Source: Flavobacterium luteolum (GTDB taxonomy: Bacteria; Bacteroidota; Bacteroidia; Flavobacteriales; Flavobacteriaceae). From it: 64,000 bases of DNA. A model generated the notes under the pieces. It was not told the DNA's origin and ran no database searches. It worked only from the letters and a program-made list of their open reading frames with translations. Below are positions 59,765 to 64,000 of the stretch, piece after piece. Both the position numbers and the translations under genes were made by a program. The DNA lies in assembly GCF_027111275.1 (NCBI RefSeq), contig NZ_CP114286.1, positions 496,001-560,000 on the forward strand, read 5' to 3'. Each line of letters opens with the position of its first letter. Position 1 is the stretch's first letter.

Positions 59765-61213
59765 ATGAAAAAAAATATAATATTCAGTTTAGCGGTACTC
59801 TTTTTACTGAGTGCGTGCAATACTTTAGACGAAGATCCAAAAGCTTTTATTTCGTCTACCAATTTTTATAAAACCACCGAAGATGCCGATGCAGCCGTAA
59901 TTGCGATTCATAATGCTATAAACAGTTCGACACATACGTTGTACAATCGTTTAATTCAGATTGCAACCGAAATGGCGACCGATGATTACGAAGCGGGACC
60001 AAGAGCAAGAAATGCGCATGTTAGAGCGTTGTCCAATTTAACGCATGATGCATCAAACGACCGTATGATCGAATTATGGAGACAAAGTTATGACGGAATC
60101 AATAGAGCAAATGTGGCTATTGACAATATCGCGAAGAATCCAAATCTTAATTCACAGAAAGACAAAGATTTAATTAACGAAGCAAAGTTCTTACGAGCGC
60201 TTTTATACTTTAATTTAGTGCGATGGTTTGGAGATGTTCCGCTGGTTTTACACGAAACAACAGTTTTAACGCCAGAAGCAATCAATGTCAGCAATACGCC
60301 AGAAGCAGATGTTTATACGCAGATTGAAAATGATCTAATTGATGCCGAAGCACTTCCTGTAGTACAGCAAAATAAAGGCCGAGTAACGGCTGGCGCTGCA
60401 AAAAGTATTTTGGCAAAAGTATATTTAACTGAAAAGAAATGGCAGAAAGCAGCCGAAAAAAGCAAAGAAATCATTGATAGTAAAGTTTATGATTTGTTCG
60501 AAAATTATGCTGATGTCTTTAATGTGGCAACCAAAAACGGAAAAGAACATATTTTCTCTGCTCAGTTTAAAGGATTAACCAACTGGAACGGAAATATGCT
60601 GGCTTCTACAGCCGCGCCTACTTCGGTTCCTGGAATTGCAGGAGATCAGGCTGATGCTTTGCACAAGGAAGGTAAACTTTTTGAAGCTTTCGCTGAAACA
60701 GACAAAAGAAAGTACATCACTTTTGCAGTCGAATTTGTAAGTCCGACCGATGGAAAAACGTATAAAGTTACGCCGCATTTCAATAAATATTTCGATCCAG
60801 CGACGCCAACTTCGCCAGGACAGTCTTCTAAAAATACGCCAATTATACGTTTTGCAGAAGTATTGCTGATTTATGCAGAAGCTTTAAACGAACAAAACGG
60901 AGGTCCAACTCCACAAGCGTATGCCGCAGTTGACCGAGTGAGAACTAGAGCAGGCGTTGAATTATTAGCAACAACTTCTCCCGCATTAGGTCAAGACGCA
61001 TTTAGAGAAGCGGTTTTTGAAGAAAGAAGAAAAGAATTGGTTTACGAATATCAGCGCTGGTTTGATTTGGCAAGAAGAGGCCCAGATTATTTTGTAGCTA
61101 AATTAAAAGCCGCAGGAAAAACCAACGCACAGCCAAAACACGTTCACTTTCCTATTCCGCAAAGAGAACTGGATTTGAATCCGAATTTGAAACAAGTTCC
61201 AGCTTGGAGATAA
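59765..61213 (+). CDS. SusD/RagB-like lipoprotein 2
   Basis: This 482-residue lipoprotein has a lipobox near residue 18 (FLLSACNTLDED), helices with NEAKFLRALLYFNLVRWFGDVPLVL, and the family C-terminus FEERRKELVYEYQRWFDLARRG and FPIPQRELDLNPNLKQVP. Paralogue of SusD-1, partner of receptor 2. Confidence 0.93.
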   Translation: MKKNIIFSLAVLFLLSACNTLDEDPKAFISSTNFYKTTEDADAAVIAIHNAINSSTHTLYNRLIQIATEMATDDYEAGPRARNAHVRALSNLTHDASNDRMIELWRQSYDGINRANVAIDNIAKNPNLNSQKDKDLINEAKFLRALLYFNLVRWFGDVPLVLHETTVLTPEAINVSNTPEADVYTQIENDLIDAEALPVVQQNKGRVTAGAAKSILAKVYLTEKKWQKAAEKSKEIIDSKVYDLFENYADVFNVATKNGKEHIFSAQFKGLTNWNGNMLASTAAPTSVPGIAGDQADALHKEGKLFEAFAETDKRKYITFAVEFVSPTDGKTYKVTPHFNKYFDPATPTSPGQSSKNTPIIRFAEVLLIYAEALNEQNGGPTPQAYAAVDRVRTRAGVELLATTSPALGQDAFREAVFEERRKELVYEYQRWFDLARRGPDYFVAKLKAAGKTNAQPKHVHFPIPQRELDLNPNLKQVPAWR

Positions 61214-61448
61214 CTTTTTTTGAAACACATAAATTTATTTAACACATAGAAACATAGCTCTTTGATACTGCATAAAGACATTTCACTTGTTTTGAAAAAA
61301 CATAGTTTAAGACTGATGTTTTATAAGCAAATAAGCTATGTGTTGAGAAATGTATTTCACTTTTACATTCTTTTCAAAAGCAAAAAAATCTATGTCTCTA
61401 TGTGTTTGAAAAAAATTAAAAATATACTAACAGTAAATTATAAATAAG

Positions 61449-63101
61449 ATGAATAAAAGAATAAACATTTTATTTTCTGTTTTATTGACAGGAATAATAG
61501 GTTCTTATGAAGCCGAAGCCCAAACCGCATCCTCTAAACCCAATGTAATTTTAATTATGGTTGATGATATGGGATATTCTGATTTAGGGAATTACGGTTC
61601 TGAGATAAAAACGCCAAACCTGGATCGTTTAGCGAAAGAAGGAACTCGTCTCCGCGAATTTTACAACAACTCAATTTGTGCGCCTACGAGAGCTTCCTTA
61701 TTAACAGGACAATATCAGCACAAAGCTGGAGTTGGTTATTTTGATGTGAATTTAGGACTGCCAGCTTATCAGGGTTATCTAAACAAAGAATCTTTGACTT
61801 TAGGCGAAGTTTTCCGTTCGGGAGGTTACAGCACTTTAATGTCAGGAAAATGGCACGTAGGTTCTGAAGATCAGGCGCAATGGCCAAATCAAAGAGGTTT
61901 TGATAAGTTTTACGGAATCTTAAAAGGTGCAGCGAATTATTTCGACACAAAACCGCTTCCTTTCGGGAAAACGGCTTATCCTGTGAAAATGATTCGCAAT
62001 AATGAAGAATTGCATCCAAAAGACGACTCGTACTATTTCACAGACGAAATCGGAAATAATGCGGTTACTTTCTTAGACGAGCAAAATAAAGAGAATAAAC
62101 CTTTCTTTTTATACTTAGCCTTTACAGCGCCTCACTGGCCATTGCAGGCAAAACCTGTTGACATTGCCAAATATCGAGGAAAATTTGATGAAGGCTGGGA
62201 TGTTTTGAGAGAAAAAAGAATTCAAAAATTAAGAGAAAACGGCATTTTGCTTCCTAACCAAACTATTGCTCCTCGCGACCCAGAAGTTCCAGAATGGGAT
62301 AAATTGACTTACGATGAAAAACAATTCTGGAAAGCCAAAATGGAGGTTTATGCCGCAATGGTAGACAACATGGATCAAAACGTTGGAAAGGTTTTAGATA
62401 AATTGAAAGCTTTAAAAAAAGACAAAAACACTTTAATCATTTTCATTGCAGATAATGGTGCTCAAGGCGGATTCAATACGTATAATCCATTAAAAAGAGG
62501 TTTAGTTCGTAACGACGGGCCAATCGGAACTTCTGGTTCTTTTGATTATCAGGAACAAAACTGGGCATATCTTTCTAATACACCTTTACAGGATTATAAA
62601 AACAATATGCACGAAGGCGGATTCAGTTCTCCGTTTATTGCTTGGTATCCATCAAAAATTAAAGCAGGAAGAATCGATAAAGGAACGGGACATATTATTG
62701 ACCTTGCTCCTACTTTTTATGAATTGGCTGGAATTGAATATCCTAAAAACTTAAATGGTGTAACTTCTAATCCGCTTGCTGGAAAAAGTTTATTGCCCGT
62801 TTTATTTGACAATGCATCAGAAGTAAACCGTGGCGCTCCTTTATTCTGGGAAAGAGCTGGAAACAGAGCCGTTAGAGAAGGAAAATGGAAATTGGTTTCT
62901 ATTTATCCGTCTTACCAATGGGAACTTTATGATCTTGAAGCAGACCGTGGCGAAACAACAAACGTTGCATCACAAAATCCTGGAATTGTAAATGATCTTT
63001 CTGCCAAATATTTTGATTGGGCAGACAAAACAGGAGTTGTAGAATACAGCAAATTCAAACAAAAAGGAGAATTGATTCCGGGAGCTGCTGCTAAGAAATA
63101 A
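61449..63101 (+). CDS. arylsulfatase 3 (formylglycine type)
   Basis: This 550-residue exported sulfatase has a signal peptide (residues 1-24), the motif SICAPTRASLLTGQYQH with Cys 77, metal-site text NVILIMVDDMGYSDLG (about 33) and IFIADNGAQGG (about 333), and the GKWHVG lysine/histidine site (about 136). Same class as sulfatase 1 by its CAPTR motif. It lies 235 bp after susD-2, a gap that is AT-rich with no further gene recognised. Confidence 0.93.
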   Translation: MNKRINILFSVLLTGIIGSYEAEAQTASSKPNVILIMVDDMGYSDLGNYGSEIKTPNLDRLAKEGTRLREFYNNSICAPTRASLLTGQYQHKAGVGYFDVNLGLPAYQGYLNKESLTLGEVFRSGGYSTLMSGKWHVGSEDQAQWPNQRGFDKFYGILKGAANYFDTKPLPFGKTAYPVKMIRNNEELHPKDDSYYFTDEIGNNAVTFLDEQNKENKPFFLYLAFTAPHWPLQAKPVDIAKYRGKFDEGWDVLREKRIQKLRENGILLPNQTIAPRDPEVPEWDKLTYDEKQFWKAKMEVYAAMVDNMDQNVGKVLDKLKALKKDKNTLIIFIADNGAQGGFNTYNPLKRGLVRNDGPIGTSGSFDYQEQNWAYLSNTPLQDYKNNMHEGGFSSPFIAWYPSKIKAGRIDKGTGHIIDLAPTFYELAGIEYPKNLNGVTSNPLAGKSLLPVLFDNASEVNRGAPLFWERAGNRAVREGKWKLVSIYPSYQWELYDLEADRGETTNVASQNPGIVNDLSAKYFDWADKTGVVEYSKFKQKGELIPGAAAKK

Positions 63102-63147
63102 TTCAAAGCTTTAAAAAAATCATCTTTTTTGAATTTTAAAAGCATTC

Positions 63148-63197
63148 AAGGGTCGAAAAACGAGTTCTAAAAACTTATTTTTTCGACCCTTTTTTAT
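63148..63197 (+). terminator. terminator after arylsulfatase 3
   Basis: AAGGGTCGAAAAA and TTTTTCGACCCTT are perfect 13-base arms, with an 18-base loop, followed by six T. Confidence 0.85.
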
Positions 63198-63302
63198 TGT
63201 ATAAAACAAAACACAAACAACTAACAAACAATACATTAAAGCCAAAATTTTTTATTTATCACCAAATAATTTCATAACGTATCAAATAAATTTCAAAAAA
63301 GA

Positions 63303-63333
63303 TTTGGATTTTATCATAATAAACATAACTTTG
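63303..63333 (+). promoter_or_regulatory. promoter of leader copy 3 (cysE)
   Basis: TTTG at 63303-63306 and TAACTTTG at 63326-63333, again with 19 bases between. Confidence 0.8.
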
Positions 63334-63351
63334 TCTATAGAATTAGTAGAA
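63334..63351 (+). promoter_or_regulatory. conserved motif TCTATAGAATTAGTAGAA, copy 3
   Basis: Differs from the other two copies at two positions, and again abuts the -7 box. Confidence 0.72.
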
Positions 63352-63375
63352 TTTAAATAATTAAAGCACTACATT

Positions 63376-63462
63376 TTGAAAACAGCAGAAAAAATATCGT
63401 CTCACATTTTTCCTAAAAATTATACATACACTACATTTTGTTGTATGTGTTTCTGTTGTTAA
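63376..63462 (+). CDS. 28-aa cysteine-rich leader peptide, copy 3
   Basis: From TTG, 28 codons ending TYTTFCCMCFCC-stop, with five Cys in the last seven residues. AACAGCAGAAA (63381-63391) pairs with TTTCTGTTGTT (63450-63460) with one G-U. In the inner stem, TACA/TGTA replaces TATA/TATA of the other copies, a compensatory change. The gene downstream is serine acetyltransferase. Confidence 0.68.
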   Translation: MKTAEKISSHIFPKNYTYTTFCCMCFCC

Positions 63463-63482
63463 TTCCTTTACTATTTTCTTTT

Positions 63483-63535
63483 TAGCGATTTCCATTTAAA
63501 AAAAATGGGAAGCAAAAAGCGATTCTCTTTATTTC
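63483..63535 (+). promoter_or_regulatory. alternative hairpins between leader 3 and cysE
   Basis: TTCCATTT can pair with AAATGGGAA, and the same TGGGAA can pair instead with TTCCCA further down. The two pairings exclude each other, as in attenuators. No T-tract terminator is clear. Confidence 0.35.
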
Positions 63536-63680
63536 CCAAACACTTTCCTACTGTAATCTTATAATCACTTTGCTGTTTTGCATCAAGAGGATTATTATGT
63601 CATCAAATACTATTTAAAAGGTTTTGATTCAGATATCAGTTATGGTAAGAATTTCAATTACAAACCAAAAACCAATTGTT

Positions 63681-64000
63681 ATGAAATCTTTTTATCACGA
63701 AATAGCGCGACAACATCAGGAATTATTAATTCTTCCCGAAAAAAAAGTTATCCATCAGTTTATTGATGATTTCTTCCTTCTGCTGTATTCAAATACAACA
63801 AAGACTTATGAAACTGAGGCATCTGTAAGATATAAATTCAATCTTCTTGAAAAACAGTTTGATGAACTAGTCACCGATTTTTCTCCCAAAAGTGATTCAA
63901 GACAACAGACTGAAATCTTTTTTGAAGCCATTCCGCATTTACACAAAAAAGCAATAAATGATGCGCTTACCATTTTTACAAAAGATCCAGCCGCAAAATC
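63681..64000 (+). CDS. cysE: serine O-acetyltransferase, N-terminal part (cut by window end)
   Basis: The ORF starts MKSFYHEIARQHQELLILPE and stays open to the window edge (106 codons). Its all-helical N-terminus, ending FFEAIPHLHKKAINDALTIFTKDPAAKS, matches the N-terminal domain of EpsC/CysE-type serine acetyltransferases, where DPAA-S precedes the left-handed beta helix. It makes O-acetylserine, the cysteine precursor. The catalytic domain is outside the window. Its leader carries five Cys codons. Confidence 0.8.
   Translation, partial: MKSFYHEIARQHQELLILPEKKVIHQFIDDFFLLLYSNTTKTYETEASVRYKFNLLEKQFDELVTDFSPKSDSRQQTEIFFEAIPHLHKKAINDALTIFTKDPAAK

Noticed and set aside
63578..63766. 62-codon ORF beginning with TTG before cysE
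   Set aside because: It overlaps the cysE start in another frame; the cysE frame continues open to the window edge with family-like sequence.

Overview
The window reads as a chromosome segment of a Flavobacterium-like member of the Bacteroidota. The evidence is low G+C, promoters of the TTTG-N19-TAnnTTTG type, SusC/SusD pairs, intergenic spacers full of long palindromic repeats, and protein families typical of that group. No phage, plasmid, IS element or CRISPR array was seen.

Layout. 1-7.5 kb: a small XRE regulator with two small divergent ORFs, a ThuA-like protein, a GNAT acetyltransferase, small membrane and PRC-barrel proteins, a P-loop ATPase, a four-tRNA operon (Ser-Pro-Arg-Arg, minus strand), a thiolase and an NlpC/P60 peptidase. 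7.7-15.7 kb: an AraC regulator divergent from an aldo/keto reductase, quinone reductase, ABM monooxygenase and DUF3291 set; then a methyltransferase, a LysR regulator, a DUF2130 protein and a META-domain lipoprotein gene broken by a one-base frameshift.

16-43.3 kb is a nitrate assimilation island: nirB-nirD, a DUF4202 protein, a PilJ-type sensor kinase, a NarL-type response regulator, a NarK transporter, an alginate_exp-type porin, a Crp/Fnr regulator with an N-terminal Cys cluster, a three-module assimilatory nitrate reductase, a rubredoxin/Nir-Sir half-domain protein, and the molybdopterin and siroheme genes (moaA, moaCB, moaE, moeB-like, moaD, cobA, mobA, moeA) with a TSUP permease. Several promoters here share a palindrome TAMGT-N6-ACKTA, often overlapping the -7 box. 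A histone-H1-like gene and an unrelated small operon lie inside the island.

43.3-64 kb is a sulfur-acquisition region: susC-susD-arylsulfatase, a 39-aa membrane peptide, a sterol-desaturase-family protein, a rhodanese-thioredoxin, a second sulfatase and a YeiH-type permease; then a second susC-susD-arylsulfatase set; then the 5' end of serine acetyltransferase (cysE), cut by the window edge. No glycoside hydrolase was found, so the likely purpose is taking sulfur from organosulfates.

The main discovery candidate is a leader repeated three times, in front of susC-1, susC-2 and cysE. Each copy has an identically spaced promoter, an 18-bp motif abutting the -7 box, and an unannotated ORF of exactly 28 codons ending in a cysteine run (CYMCFCC, SYMCMCC, CCMCFCC) just before the stop. 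The ORF ends can pair with each other and an internal hairpin shows a compensatory change. This looks like a cysteine-responsive attenuator joining sulfatase loci to cysteine synthesis. The two susC copies also share a second, downstream 52-nt hairpin element (50/52 identical).
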